Source: an uncultured Clostridia bacterium (lineage in GTDB: Bacteria > Bacillota > Clostridia > UBA1381). From it: 64,000 nt of DNA. Of the stretch, positions 9,244-18,204 are shown one piece after another. The stretch spans positions 62,001 to 126,000 of the forward strand of contig CANRJY010000003.1 in assembly GCA_947631085.1 (NCBI GenBank), written 5' to 3'. Under the pieces are notes generated by a model. The model had not been told where the DNA came from. It saw only the letters and a list, made by a program, of their open reading frames with translations, and did not search any database. Both the position numbers and the translations under genes were made by a program. Position 1 is the first letter of the stretch; each line of letters opens with the position of its first letter.

Positions 9244-10329
9244 ATGGGAGAATATAATATCGCTCTTATTCCGGGCGACGGGATAGGTCCTGAGGTGGTC
9301 GCGGCGGCGGTTAGCGTTCTTGACGCGGTTTCGGCTAAGTATGGGCATAAGTTTAATTTTACCGAGGTGTACATGGGCGGCTGCGCTATTGATAAATTCG
9401 GCGTGCCGCTGCCTGACGAAACGCTCGATATTTGCAAAAAGTCCGACGCGGTGCTGATGGGTTCGATCGGCGGCAACACCACAACGTCGCCGTGGTACAA
9501 GCTTCCGGCAAATCTGCGTCCCGAGGCGGGACTTCTTAAAATACGCAAGGAGCTCGGTCTTTTCGCTAATTTAAGACCGTGCTTACTCTATCCGCAGCTC
9601 AGCGGAGCGTGTCCTCTGAAGGAGGAAATAAGCGCTAAAGGCTTCGATATGCTCATTATGCGCGAGCTTACGGGCGGACTTTATTTCGGAGCGCGAAAAA
9701 CCGAGGAAATCGACGGCGTTATGACGGCGGTCGATACGCTTACATACAACGAGAACGAAATCCGCAGAATAGCGGTGCAGGCTTTCGAGGTCGCTATGAA
9801 GCGCAGAAAGAAGGTCACAAGCGTCGATAAGGCGAACGTGCTCGACTCGTCGCGTCTTTGGAGGAAGATAGTAAACGAGGTCGCGGCTGATTATCCCGAG
9901 GTCGAGCTTGAGCATATGCTTGTTGACAATTCGGCTATGCAGCTTGTAAAAGATCCCGCACAGTTTGACGTAATGGTTACGGAGAATATGTTCGGCGACA
10001 TTTTATCCGACGAGGCATCTATGATAACGGGCTCTATCGGTATGCTGCCCTCGGCGAGCCTTAACGAAACAAAATTAGGATTGTACGAGCCGTCCGGCGG
10101 AAGCGCGCCCGATATAGCGGGGCAGGATATAGCCAATCCTATCGCGACTATCCTTTCGGCTGCGATGCTTCTCAGGTATTCGCTCGATATGAAGGACGAG
10201 CCCGACGCTGTCGAAGCGGCTGTTTCGAAGGTACTCGACGAGGGATACAGAACGGGAGATATAATGTCCGACGGTATGAAGAAGGTCGGAACAAAGGAGA
10301 TGGCAAAGCTTATAGCCGAACGTATATAA
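9244..10329 (+). CDS. leuB: 3-isopropylmalate dehydrogenase
   Basis: A 361-residue enzyme that oxidises and decarboxylates 3-isopropylmalate to 2-oxoisocaproate with NAD+. Family motifs are [14 protein letters not shown] at the N-terminus, [32 protein letters not shown] near 140, [15 protein letters not shown], and the Mg/substrate Asp-rich stretch [20 protein letters not shown]. The NAD-binding end is [14 protein letters not shown]. Start ATG 9244 follows AAGAAAGGAAA. leuA is not in the window. Confidence 0.96.
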   Translation: MGEYNIALIPGDGIGPEVVAAAVSVLDAVSAKYGHKFNFTEVYMGGCAIDKFGVPLPDETLDICKKSDAVLMGSIGGNTTTSPWYKLPANLRPEAGLLKIRKELGLFANLRPCLLYPQLSGACPLKEEISAKGFDMLIMRELTGGLYFGARKTEEIDGVMTAVDTLTYNENEIRRIAVQAFEVAMKRRKKVTSVDKANVLDSSRLWRKIVNEVAADYPEVELEHMLVDNSAMQLVKDPAQFDVMVTENMFGDILSDEASMITGSIGMLPSASLNETKLGLYEPSGGSAPDIAGQDIANPIATILSAAMLLRYSLDMKDEPDAVEAAVSKVLDEGYRTGDIMSDGMKKVGTKEMAKLIAERI

Positions 10330-10407
10330 AAAACACTCAGCCGGCGGCAATAACCGACCGACTGCATGTTCATATTATTAATGATTTACAGAAAGAGGAG
10401 ATATGCT

Positions 10408-11769
10408 GTGAAGAAATTATTGTTAATCATATCAGCGCTGGCGCTGATGTTTTCCTTGTCCGCAAATGCTGAGGATGAGGACTTTGAAGGAGTAAATTTT
10501 GACAAGGTTTTATATGTGAGCGAAAACGGAAAATATAACGGCAGAGGACGAACTCCGGACGACGCGTTTTTGATGATCGATTCGGCGTTTGATGAGATTG
10601 AAAAACATTCGGGAACATATGAAATAGTAATTGACGGCGAGGTTGATATCAACGGAATTTGCGGGATGAAAATGAGCAGAACAAAGGTCTGTATAACCGG
10701 TAAGGGCTCTATAGATGTTTCTAAAGGAGTTTCGGATCCGGAGCATAAATCATCCTACAGTCCGAACGAAAAGAAAGAGCCCGCGGCGACATTCTATATC
10801 CCGAGTGACTGCGAAATGGTCTTCGGCGGCAGGGATTGTGAAATAACAGGCGGCGTATCTGTTCGAAATAAGGGTATATGCACTGTGAATGACGGAGTCG
10901 GAGTTACATATATTTCAAATTCCGGCACGCTGACCCTTAACGGAGGCTCGGCTGTTTTGGAAAAGTCCGTGTCTATGGATAATCTTTTGAATAATATGGG
11001 AACGGTGAATATCAACGGATTTAAATATTCCGGAACGGATCCCGACTCGTCCGTGATTTATAATTCTCCGCTCGGCGTGATAAATATGAATGACGGGGAA
11101 ATCTCGGGCTGCCGCATGGGTGTGGAAAATCATGGCGAGTTCAACCTAAACGGCGGACGCATCTTTGACTGTTCAACATATGCGGTGAGAAATTACAAGA
11201 CCTTTAACAGAGCGGAAAATACCATATGCAACGGCAAGGTATACGACTTTGACGAAAAGGGCAACTCCGTGCTGAGGAGCGACGAAAACACGCCGCTTGA
11301 AACGCCTGAATCGACTGCGCCGCCGATTCCGGAACAAACGCCGGATCCTTCCTCGGAACCGACAGCGGCTCCCGTCGAGACGGCAGCTCCGACGCTTGAA
11401 CCGCCTGAGGCGGGCGAAGAAATTCCGGTTTACATAAATAGGATAAAAATTCATTTTACCGACAGCCGCCCCTTCATTGACGAAAACGACAGAACACAGG
11501 CTCCGGTGCGTGCGATAGGCGAGGCGCTGGGCTGCGAGGTCGGATATGACAATGTAAACGGCGAGGAAGTAATAACCATGATAAAAGGTGAAAAGACGGT
11601 TATTATGAAAATAGGTTCGTCCGACATAAACGTAAACGGAAATGTTATCAAAATGGATACATCCGCTCGGCTCGTTGAGGACCGTACATACATACCCGCG
11701 CGATATATCGGTGAATCGCTGGGGTATAATGTCTCATGGATCGACGGATGTGTAATGATAGATAATTAA
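10408..11769 (+). CDS. Secreted protein with beta-helix-like middle and C-terminal copper-amine-oxidase-N-like domain
   Basis: A 453-residue exported protein. GTG 10408 follows GAGGAG with 7-bp spacing and begins a clean signal peptide (KKLLLIISALALMFSLSANA). Residues about 120-290 consist of short Gly/Asn repeats such as NKGICTVNDGVG, SGTLTLNGGSA and HGEFNLNGGRI, as in right-handed beta-helices. A Pro/Thr/Glu linker follows at about 300-340. The C-terminus has the paired stalk motif APVRAIGEALGCEV and YIPARYIGESLGYNVSW. Function is unknown; a cell-surface role is likely. It is followed by a bidirectional terminator. Confidence 0.7.
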   Translation: MKKLLLIISALALMFSLSANAEDEDFEGVNFDKVLYVSENGKYNGRGRTPDDAFLMIDSAFDEIEKHSGTYEIVIDGEVDINGICGMKMSRTKVCITGKGSIDVSKGVSDPEHKSSYSPNEKKEPAATFYIPSDCEMVFGGRDCEITGGVSVRNKGICTVNDGVGVTYISNSGTLTLNGGSAVLEKSVSMDNLLNNMGTVNINGFKYSGTDPDSSVIYNSPLGVINMNDGEISGCRMGVENHGEFNLNGGRIFDCSTYAVRNYKTFNRAENTICNGKVYDFDEKGNSVLRSDENTPLETPESTAPPIPEQTPDPSSEPTAAPVETAAPTLEPPEAGEEIPVYINRIKIHFTDSRPFIDENDRTQAPVRAIGEALGCEVGYDNVNGEEVITMIKGEKTVIMKIGSSDINVNGNVIKMDTSARLVEDRTYIPARYIGESLGYNVSWIDGCVMIDN

Positions 11770-11797
11770 AAAATGCGGAGCGATGCTCCGCATTTTT
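11769..11797. terminator. Bidirectional terminator between convergent genes
   Basis: A perfect 13-bp stem, AAAAATGCGGAGC / GCTCCGCATTTTT, with GAT loop. It has T-runs on both strands and serves the secreted protein gene (+) and the MATE gene (-). Confidence 0.88.
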
Positions 11798-13155
11798 CAT
11801 ATTTTTATATTCATCCATTTGCCCGCCTTAAATCGGATAGCGGTGAGTATGTACCGCGCTACCTGGTCGCCGACAACGCCCATCCATATGCCGTTGATGC
11901 CCCAGCCGAGCGTGTAACAGCACAGATACGAAACGCCCGTACGGATAATCGTGACGCTTATCGTGGACACGACCGCGGTGTAGAACGTGTCGCCCGCGCC
12001 GCGCAGACTGCCCATGTAGATGACCTGCCGTATCTGGAACAGCACAACAACGATAATTATGTACATGATCTGAACGCCGATGCTGACGATCTCGGGCTCG
12101 TCGAAGAACAGCCCCATCAGGAATTTCGCGCCGAAGAAATACAGAACGGCGAGCACAAGCGAGATTATTCCGCCTATCATCTGACACGCGGAGCCGTATT
12201 CCTTCGCCTTTTCGGGCTTCCTCTCGCCGAGACTCCGTCCGATAAGCGCGACCGCCGCAACCTGTAATCCGTCGCCGAACGCGAACGACAGGCTCATGAT
12301 GTTCATGCCGACCTGGTGCGCCGCCATAGCCGCCGTACCCTGATGAGCCGCCATGAGAGCGGTCATCATAAAGCCGACGCGAAGCAAAATCTGCTCGATA
12401 AACACGCTGTAGCCGATTTTGATTATGTTTTTCAGCCCGTCAAGGCTCGGAAGTATTCGCTCTCTGATTATGTACGGAATACTTACAAAAAAGTCGGGGC
12501 GCATAATTGAAATTACGCTCATCACGCTCGCTACGACCGTACCGAGCACTGTCGCTATAGCCGCGCCCGCGATACCGAGAGCGGGGAAGCCTAAGTTTCC
12601 GCCTATCAAAAGATAATTGAAAAATATGTTGACCGCGCTCGACGTGATGTTGGTGCGCATGGTGATCGTGGTGTTGCCCGCGCCGCGCAGAGCCGAGTTT
12701 ATCGCCATCTGAACGCAGTTGAAAATCATGCCGCCCATGATGATTTGGTAATAGATCACAGCCCCGTCATGCGTTTCGGGCGACGAGCCGCAAAGACGCA
12801 TAATGGGCGACGCGAATATCACGCAAACGATGCTGATTATCACGGACAGCGCGATAACGAGAAGCATCGCGGTACAGAGTATCGAGTTTGCGTCGCGCCG
12901 CCTGTTTTCGCCGAAACGTCTCGCGACAAGCGCGGAAATCGAAACGTTCATCGCGATAAACACGGCAAGCCCGACAAACTTGGGCTGTGTCGTAAGACCG
13001 ACCGCCGCTACCGCGTTCGCTCCGAGCGAGCTTACCATGAGAGAGTCGATAAGTCCGGCAAGCGCGACGAAAAACGACTCTATCATAGCCGGAACAGCCA
13101 TGTTCATCGCTTTTTTCAGCGTTCCCTTATCGTATTTTTTCAAAAAGCTTTTCAA
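11797..13155 (-). CDS. MATE family efflux transporter
   Basis: A 452-residue integral membrane protein with about twelve hydrophobic helices. Near the N-terminus it reads MAVPAMIESFFVALAGLIDS followed by LMVSSLGANAVAAVGLTTQP, the MATE/NorM pattern. The mid-protein region ALRGAGNTTITMRTNI and later SLRGAGDTFYTAV mark the two pseudo-symmetric halves. The likely start is TTG at 13155 (KSFLKKYDKG). The substrate cannot be predicted. The gene ends in the shared terminator. Confidence 0.9.
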   Translation of the reverse strand: MKSFLKKYDKGTLKKAMNMAVPAMIESFFVALAGLIDSLMVSSLGANAVAAVGLTTQPKFVGLAVFIAMNVSISALVARRFGENRRRDANSILCTAMLLVIALSVIISIVCVIFASPIMRLCGSSPETHDGAVIYYQIIMGGMIFNCVQMAINSALRGAGNTTITMRTNITSSAVNIFFNYLLIGGNLGFPALGIAGAAIATVLGTVVASVMSVISIMRPDFFVSIPYIIRERILPSLDGLKNIIKIGYSVFIEQILLRVGFMMTALMAAHQGTAAMAAHQVGMNIMSLSFAFGDGLQVAAVALIGRSLGERKPEKAKEYGSACQMIGGIISLVLAVLYFFGAKFLMGLFFDEPEIVSIGVQIMYIIIVVVLFQIRQVIYMGSLRGAGDTFYTAVVSTISVTIIRTGVSYLCCYTLGWGINGIWMGVVGDQVARYILTAIRFKAGKWMNIKI

Positions 13156-13181
13156 GAAAATTCATCTCTTTTCCAAAATTT

Positions 13182-13715
13182 TTACAGCCTTACAACGGTC
13201 ATATCGTGATGCATGGCGGGGAGTATTTTTTCGAACAAATCCTTTGTTTTAAGCCGCAGACTCGCGGTGTTTACGCACGGGTGGCAGCCTATGTATTCGC
13301 CCTTTGTAACGTCCTCGTCCACGAGCAGCCGCACGGCGTTTTCCTTGTCGTTCATAAGCCCCATCACGCTTACCGCTCCTGGAGTTATGTCGAGGTATTC
13401 CTCCATATGCGTCTCGTCCGCGAACGACAGCCGCGCCGAGCCTATCTGCTGTGACAGATCCTTTGTTTTAAACGGCTTGTCTCCGGGCATCATCAGCAGA
13501 TAAAAGCTTGTTTTCTGCCTGTTGCACAGAAACAGGTTTTTGCATATCGTTGCGTTTAAGGCGATGTCGATCTCGCGGCATACCTCCATTGTGAATGCCG
13601 CCTCGTGGTCTACTCTTTGATATTCTATGCCGAGAGAGTCGAGCAGGTCGTAGACGCGTATTTCCTTGTCGAGCCGTCCCGCGCAATCGGCGGGACGTCC
13701 GTTTTGCAGTTCCAT
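13182..13715 (-). CDS. Prolyl-tRNA deacylase-like protein (ProXp-ala/PrdX, YbaK superfamily)
   Basis: A 177-residue trans-editing domain protein. Landmarks are VDHEAAFTMEVC, ATICKNLFLCNRQ, with the conserved Lys expected for Ala-tRNA(Pro) hydrolysis, FYLLMMPGDKPFKTKDL, TPGAVSVMGLMND and IGCHPCVNTASLRL. Family knowledge: such free-standing proteins hydrolyse mischarged Ala-tRNA(Pro). It lies 17 bp downstream of the aldo/keto reductase gene on the same strand, so the two may be cotranscribed, without an evident functional link. Confidence 0.85.
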   Translation of the reverse strand: MELQNGRPADCAGRLDKEIRVYDLLDSLGIEYQRVDHEAAFTMEVCREIDIALNATICKNLFLCNRQKTSFYLLMMPGDKPFKTKDLSQQIGSARLSFADETHMEEYLDITPGAVSVMGLMNDKENAVRLLVDEDVTKGEYIGCHPCVNTASLRLKTKDLFEKILPAMHHDMTVVRL

Positions 13716-13732
13716 TTTGATGTCCCCTTTGT

Positions 13733-14758
13733 TTAATATTCTTTGCCCGCCAAGATTTCGCGGTAGTCCTTGTAATTATCCTCCAGCAGTCTCGGAGTAT
13801 CCAATCCGTACGGGCATTTTGACTTGCATTGATTGCAGTGCAGACAATTTTCGATATTCTTCATTTTCGCCTGTACCTCGGGCGTGAGCTGTAAAGCAGA
13901 CGGCGAGCGGCGGATAAGGAGCGACATTCTGGCGCAGTTGTTTATTTCGATACCGACGGGACACGGCATACAGTAGCCGCAGCCGCGGCAGAACTCGCCC
14001 GAGAGCGCTTTCTTTTCGTTTTCGATAAATTCCGCGATTTCTGCCGTCATTTTCGGCGGATTGTCGTTATAGCTTAAAAATTCCTCCAGCTCGCTCATGC
14101 GCTGAATACCCCAGATAGGGAGGACGTTGTCGTACTGAGCGATAAACGCGTACGCGGCGGCGGAGTTGGTGATAAGCCCGCCGGAAAGCCCCTTCATCGC
14201 GATAAAACCGATGTTGTTTGCTTTGCATTTATTCACAATTTCTATATCCTTGTCAGCCGCGAGATAGCTGAACGGGAACTGGACGGTATCGTAAAGTCCA
14301 GATTTGATCGCTTCCTCCGCGACGGCAAGGCGGTGGTTCGTTATGCCGATAAATCGGATCTTGCCCTGCTTTTTCGCTTCGAGCATAGCCTCGTAAACGC
14401 CGCTTCCGTCGCCGGGCTTCGGGCAGAACGAGGGATTGTGGAACTGGTAAATGTCGATATAATCCGTTTTCATGTTCTTGAGGCTTGTTTCAAGCTGGCT
14501 CCAAAAATCCTCCGGCTTTACCGCAGCAGTTTTTGTGGATATGTAAATATCGTGCCTTACGTCCGCGAGAGAATAGCCTATCTTTTCCTCGCTGTCGGTG
14601 TAAAAGCGCGCGGTATCGAAGAAATTTATGCCGCCGTCATACGCGCGGCGCAGTATTGCTTTCGCATCGTCAAAATCCTTGACGCGCTGAACGGGCAGAG
14701 CGCCGAAGCCGTTTTTGCATACGGTTATGCCTGTTCTTCCGAGTGTTACTTGTTCCAT
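13733..14758 (-). CDS. Aldo/keto reductase with C-terminal 4Fe-4S domain
   Basis: A 341-residue protein. The N-terminal two thirds form an AKR barrel: LGRTGITVCKNGFGALP, the Asp/Tyr catalytic pair in GINFFDTARFYTDSEEKIG, KTAAVKPEDFW and YQFHNPS. The C-terminal third has two Cys clusters: CRGCGYCMPCPVGIEI at about 255-270 and CLHCNQCKSKCPYG at about 310-325, like bacterial two-[4Fe-4S] ferredoxin domains. This fusion is common in anaerobes. The substrate is unknown. The start is at 14758 after GGAGCGG. Confidence 0.88.
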   Translation of the reverse strand: MEQVTLGRTGITVCKNGFGALPVQRVKDFDDAKAILRRAYDGGINFFDTARFYTDSEEKIGYSLADVRHDIYISTKTAAVKPEDFWSQLETSLKNMKTDYIDIYQFHNPSFCPKPGDGSGVYEAMLEAKKQGKIRFIGITNHRLAVAEEAIKSGLYDTVQFPFSYLAADKDIEIVNKCKANNIGFIAMKGLSGGLITNSAAAYAFIAQYDNVLPIWGIQRMSELEEFLSYNDNPPKMTAEIAEFIENEKKALSGEFCRGCGYCMPCPVGIEINNCARMSLLIRRSPSALQLTPEVQAKMKNIENCLHCNQCKSKCPYGLDTPRLLEDNYKDYREILAGKEY

Positions 14759-14825
14759 AAAATCCGCTCCTTTCAGTATATTAAAACGGCGCGGAATTTC
14801 ACGCCGTTTTGCTGATTTTACTATA

Positions 14826-16031
14826 TTAATTTGATGTGATTGTTACGGTTTTGCTCGCTTCGTCCCAATCCACGGTGCATTTGAGCGCTTCGCTGACCGC
14901 GCGCGCGGGAACGAGCGTTCTGTCGTTGATCACCTGTGCGGGGACGTCAATTTCATTTGACGCTCCGTTGACGGTCATTATATTGCTTCCTATCGTCAGC
15001 GAGATTTGATCGCCGCCGCGCGAAGCGATGACCTTTTGCTCATTTTCAAACCACTCCACGCTGCAGCCGAGCTCCTCAAAGATTTTGCGCATCGGAACAA
15101 GCGTTCTGTCGCTTATCATTATAGGATTGACGTCCGGAAAAACAACTTCATTTCCGTTGATCGTGACGGTTATCTTATACGGCTCCGCGGCAAGCTCCGC
15201 GAGTCTGCTGTAGTCCTCGAAAATCACGACCGGTGTTCCGCCGATGCGTATATTTGTGGCTTTTATATATGTTTGCAGCGGCACGCCCTGAATGACGGCG
15301 TTTATCCGATAGCTGCCGTTTCCCAGACCTCCGTCCGCAAAAGAAAGCCTGCCTATGTAAACAGTCAAGTCGGATGAGTTAAACCCGAGCTGGGAAAGAA
15401 TATCCGTTGCCGCCGCGTTGATATCCGTGTAGCCGTTATTGTTCACAACGCTTTCGAAATCGCCGTCCTGTACATGCGAATATGAAATTGCGCTTTTTCC
15501 GATTACGCCGGTGGCAAATTCCGAGAAACCGTTGTCGCTGATAGTCTTTTCAATTTTTGCGATCGTCGTAAGGCTCGTCGCCTCGGGATTGAGTCCGAAA
15601 AGCATCATCGAATATTTTCTTGACGCGCCTGTATCGGCGTATGTTTCTATACCGACATAGGAATTATACACAAACACATTCGCGTAAGATTCGCCCATGT
15701 CTGTGATAAGCTTCTGCGATATGCCGCCGCGGCTGATTACCATGCCGTCGATGACGCCGTATACATTTACCGAATCATCCTCGACGGTTACAAGCTCGTC
15801 GCTGCCGTCGCCGTCCATGTCGAGCGTGAACGCCGATATAAGGCCGGAAAAATATTCGTTTATGTCCTCGTTTTCATGATTTAAATATGATTTTTGCTTG
15901 TCGCAAAGACCGATTTGCGGAATAAACACAGACGAAACGTATGTATTATATGCGTATGTGTTATCCTGCGCCGAAGCGGAAATTCCCGCAAAAAGAGATG
16001 CTGCGGCAAGCAGACCTACAAGCCTTTTCAT
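14826..16031 (-). CDS. Secreted protein with C-terminal copper-amine-oxidase-N-like domain
   Basis: A 401-residue exported protein with signal peptide MKRLVGLLAAASLFAGISASA. The middle has an integrin-like Asp box (LDMDGDGSDELVTVEDD, about 75-90). The C-terminus has two copies of the stalk motif, VPMRKIFEELGCSVEWFEN and VPARAVSEALKCTVDWDE. Its ATG overlaps the trpA stop by 4 bp (ATGA), so it reads as the last gene of the trp transcription unit, although nothing in it suggests tryptophan metabolism. Function unknown. Confidence 0.7.
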   Translation of the reverse strand: MKRLVGLLAAASLFAGISASAQDNTYAYNTYVSSVFIPQIGLCDKQKSYLNHENEDINEYFSGLISAFTLDMDGDGSDELVTVEDDSVNVYGVIDGMVISRGGISQKLITDMGESYANVFVYNSYVGIETYADTGASRKYSMMLFGLNPEATSLTTIAKIEKTISDNGFSEFATGVIGKSAISYSHVQDGDFESVVNNNGYTDINAAATDILSQLGFNSSDLTVYIGRLSFADGGLGNGSYRINAVIQGVPLQTYIKATNIRIGGTPVVIFEDYSRLAELAAEPYKITVTINGNEVVFPDVNPIMISDRTLVPMRKIFEELGCSVEWFENEQKVIASRGGDQISLTIGSNIMTVNGASNEIDVPAQVINDRTLVPARAVSEALKCTVDWDEASKTVTITSN

Positions 16032-16825
16032 TCCAAACCGCTCCTTAAATCCCTTATCTTTGCCCTTAGATTATTCATTCTTTCGTCAAGCGTATTGCCG
16101 GAAGCGATAGCGCTTACGACAGCGCTTCCCACGATCGCGCCGTCGCAGTACGAGCTTAGCTTGCGAACCTGCTCTCCGTTTGATATGCCGAAGCCTACGC
16201 ACGCCGGTATTTTCGCGTATTTGTTTACTATTGAGAAAAACTCGTCAAAATCCGTTTTAAACGACGATTTTTCGCCCGTTACGCCGAGCGACGACACGCA
16301 GTATAAAAATCCCTTCGAGTTTTCCGCGATCGCGCGCACTCTGTCTCTCGACGTCGGGGAGACAAGATTAATTTGGTATACATTGTATTTTTCGGTATAC
16401 TCCGCTATTTCACCGCTTTCCTCGTAGGGGAGATCGGGAATAATAAGTCCGTCGATACCGACCTCCTTGCAGTGCGCGATAAATTCCTCAACGCCGTACT
16501 GCACCATTATATTGTAATAAAGCAGGAAAACCAGCGGTACCTCGACCTTATCGCGTATTCTTTTAACAAGCTCGAATATTTTGAAAATATCCGTGCCGCC
16601 CGCAAGCGCACGCTCGTCAGCCGCCTGTATCGTCTTTCCGTCCGCGGACGGATCCGAAAACGGAACGCCGAGCTCTATTAAATCGACGCCCTCCTCCTGC
16701 ATTGTGAATATCGCTTTTTCGCTCGTTTCAATGTCGGGATCGCCGACCGTCAGAAACGTGATAAGCGCTTTTTTGCCTTGTTTTTTGAGCGCTCCGAGAC
16801 GCTCGTCAATTCTGTTAATTGCCAT
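16028..16825 (-). CDS. trpA: Tryptophan synthase alpha chain
   Basis: A 265-residue TIM barrel that cleaves indole-3-glycerol phosphate to indole and glyceraldehyde 3-phosphate. The catalytic Glu and Asp are in DLIELGVPFSDPSADGKTIQ; the usual Leu of SDPLADG is Ser here. The phosphate-binding end is CVGFGISN and GAIVGSAVV. Its start overlaps the end of trpF by 11 bp. TrpA normally works in an alpha2-beta2 complex with TrpB, whose gene would be expected immediately upstream but is absent. Confidence 0.95.
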   Translation of the reverse strand: MAINRIDERLGALKKQGKKALITFLTVGDPDIETSEKAIFTMQEEGVDLIELGVPFSDPSADGKTIQAADERALAGGTDIFKIFELVKRIRDKVEVPLVFLLYYNIMVQYGVEEFIAHCKEVGIDGLIIPDLPYEESGEIAEYTEKYNVYQINLVSPTSRDRVRAIAENSKGFLYCVSSLGVTGEKSSFKTDFDEFFSIVNKYAKIPACVGFGISNGEQVRKLSSYCDGAIVGSAVVSAIASGNTLDERMNNLRAKIRDLRSGLE

Positions 16826-17435
16826 TATTCCTCACCGTATTTATAAATTCTCTTATTTTTTTCTCGTCCTTAAAGCCGTCTGTTTCGACAGCCGATGAAA
16901 CATCAACCGCGTAGGGTTTGAATATTTCAATTCCGCGCAGAACATTTTCCGAAGTAAGACCGCCCGCCAGAATTATCGGCTTGTCCGTGTTGATTTTGCC
17001 GACGGACGACCAGTCGAACGTCTCTCCGCTGCCGCCGTATTCCGTTTCCTTGAATTTGTCGAGAAGCAGCTTTTGTGTCCCCGAAATATCGTTGATATCG
17101 CCGCCGTCGCGTATTCTTATCGCCTTCCAGATCTCGCAACCTATGCCGCGAAGGGAAGAAATATACTCCGCGTCCTCGTCGCCGTGGAGCTGTACCGCGT
17201 TGAGGTTTAGTGTCCCCGCGATTTTTCGCACCTCCTCGATTGGAGCGTTTACGAACACGCCGACGGTTTTGGTGTCCCCGTTAAGAGGCGCGATAAGCTC
17301 CGCCGCCTGCTCGGGCGTTACCTGCCGTTTGCTTTTCGCAAATATAAAACCGATATAATCGGGCTTGTATTTATTTATTATTTCAACGTCTTCCATACGG
17401 CGTATGCCGCATATTTTAATTTTTACATCTGCCAT
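16815..17435 (-). CDS. trpF: Phosphoribosylanthranilate isomerase
   Basis: A 206-residue TIM-barrel isomerase. The motif KIKICGIRRMEDVEI contains the catalytic Cys, and DVSSAVETDGFKDEKKI is the C-terminal phosphate-binding/catalytic Asp region. IGFIFAKSKRQVTPEQA is also typical. I take ATG 17435 (MADVKIKICG) as start; a TTG five codons upstream is possible. Either way it overlaps trpC by 20-35 bp. No trpB separates it from trpA. Confidence 0.93.
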   Translation of the reverse strand: MADVKIKICGIRRMEDVEIINKYKPDYIGFIFAKSKRQVTPEQAAELIAPLNGDTKTVGVFVNAPIEEVRKIAGTLNLNAVQLHGDEDAEYISSLRGIGCEIWKAIRIRDGGDINDISGTQKLLLDKFKETEYGGSGETFDWSSVGKINTDKPIILAGGLTSENVLRGIEIFKPYAVDVSSAVETDGFKDEKKIREFINTVRNNGN

Positions 17436-18204
17436 AACGCAATCCGTCAACCGCCTTTTTTATGTCCATCTCGCGCATGAACGCCTCGCCGATAAGCGCC
17501 GCGTCAAAGCGCAGCCGCTTCAGATACTCATAATCATCATGCGTTCTTACCGCGCTTTCCGCGACCTTGATTTTGTGTCCCTCTATAAGCGGCAAAAGTC
17601 TTTCGCAGGTGGTTATATCCTCCTCGAAGGTTTGCAGATTACGGTTGTTTAAGCCGATTATACGACCGTATTCGAGCGCGCGATCGACCTCTGTTTCATT
17701 ATGCGTTTCAACAAGAACATCGAGCTTTAATTCGTCCGCGACAGCGTGAAAACGCTTAAATTCTTCGTCGGTAAGCATCGCCATTATGAGCAGAACCGCG
17801 TCCGCTCCGGCGAGCTTCGCCTCGTAAATTTGGTACTCGTCAACGATAAATTCCTTGCGGAGAACGGGTATGTCGTATTTGGCTTTTATGTCCCTCACGA
17901 ATTGCAGGCTGCCCTTGAAAAACTCGGGCTCGGTCAGGATAGAAAGCGCCTGAACGTCAGCCGTCATGTACTGCGCCGCGATCTCCATGTGGTCGAAATC
18001 CGCGCGGATAAGCCCCTTCGAGGGCGACGCTTTTTTAATCTCCGCGATAATCGAAACGCCGTCTTTCGCAATCAGAGCGTCCGCGAATTTTCCGGGCTTT
18101 AATTCGATTTTGTCAAGCCGCTTCAGAAGCTCCGAGGGGGACAGCTTCTCCTTTGCCGCCGCCACGCGCACACGCGTTGACGCGGCTATTGTATCTAAAA
18201 TCAT
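17416..18204 (-). CDS. trpC: Indole-3-glycerol phosphate synthase
   Basis: A 262-residue TIM-barrel enzyme. Motifs are IAEIKKASPSKGLIR (catalytic Glu/Lys) near residue 53, SILTEPEFFKGSLQ, PVLRKEFIVDEYQIYEA, DAVLLIMAML, VETHNETEVDRAL, IIGLNNRNLQTFEED and VAESAVRTHDD. The length is normal for the monofunctional enzyme. It overlaps trpF downstream and directly abuts trpD upstream. Confidence 0.96.
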   Translation of the reverse strand: MILDTIAASTRVRVAAAKEKLSPSELLKRLDKIELKPGKFADALIAKDGVSIIAEIKKASPSKGLIRADFDHMEIAAQYMTADVQALSILTEPEFFKGSLQFVRDIKAKYDIPVLRKEFIVDEYQIYEAKLAGADAVLLIMAMLTDEEFKRFHAVADELKLDVLVETHNETEVDRALEYGRIIGLNNRNLQTFEEDITTCERLLPLIEGHKIKVAESAVRTHDDYEYLKRLRFDAALIGEAFMREMDIKKAVDGLRYGRCKN

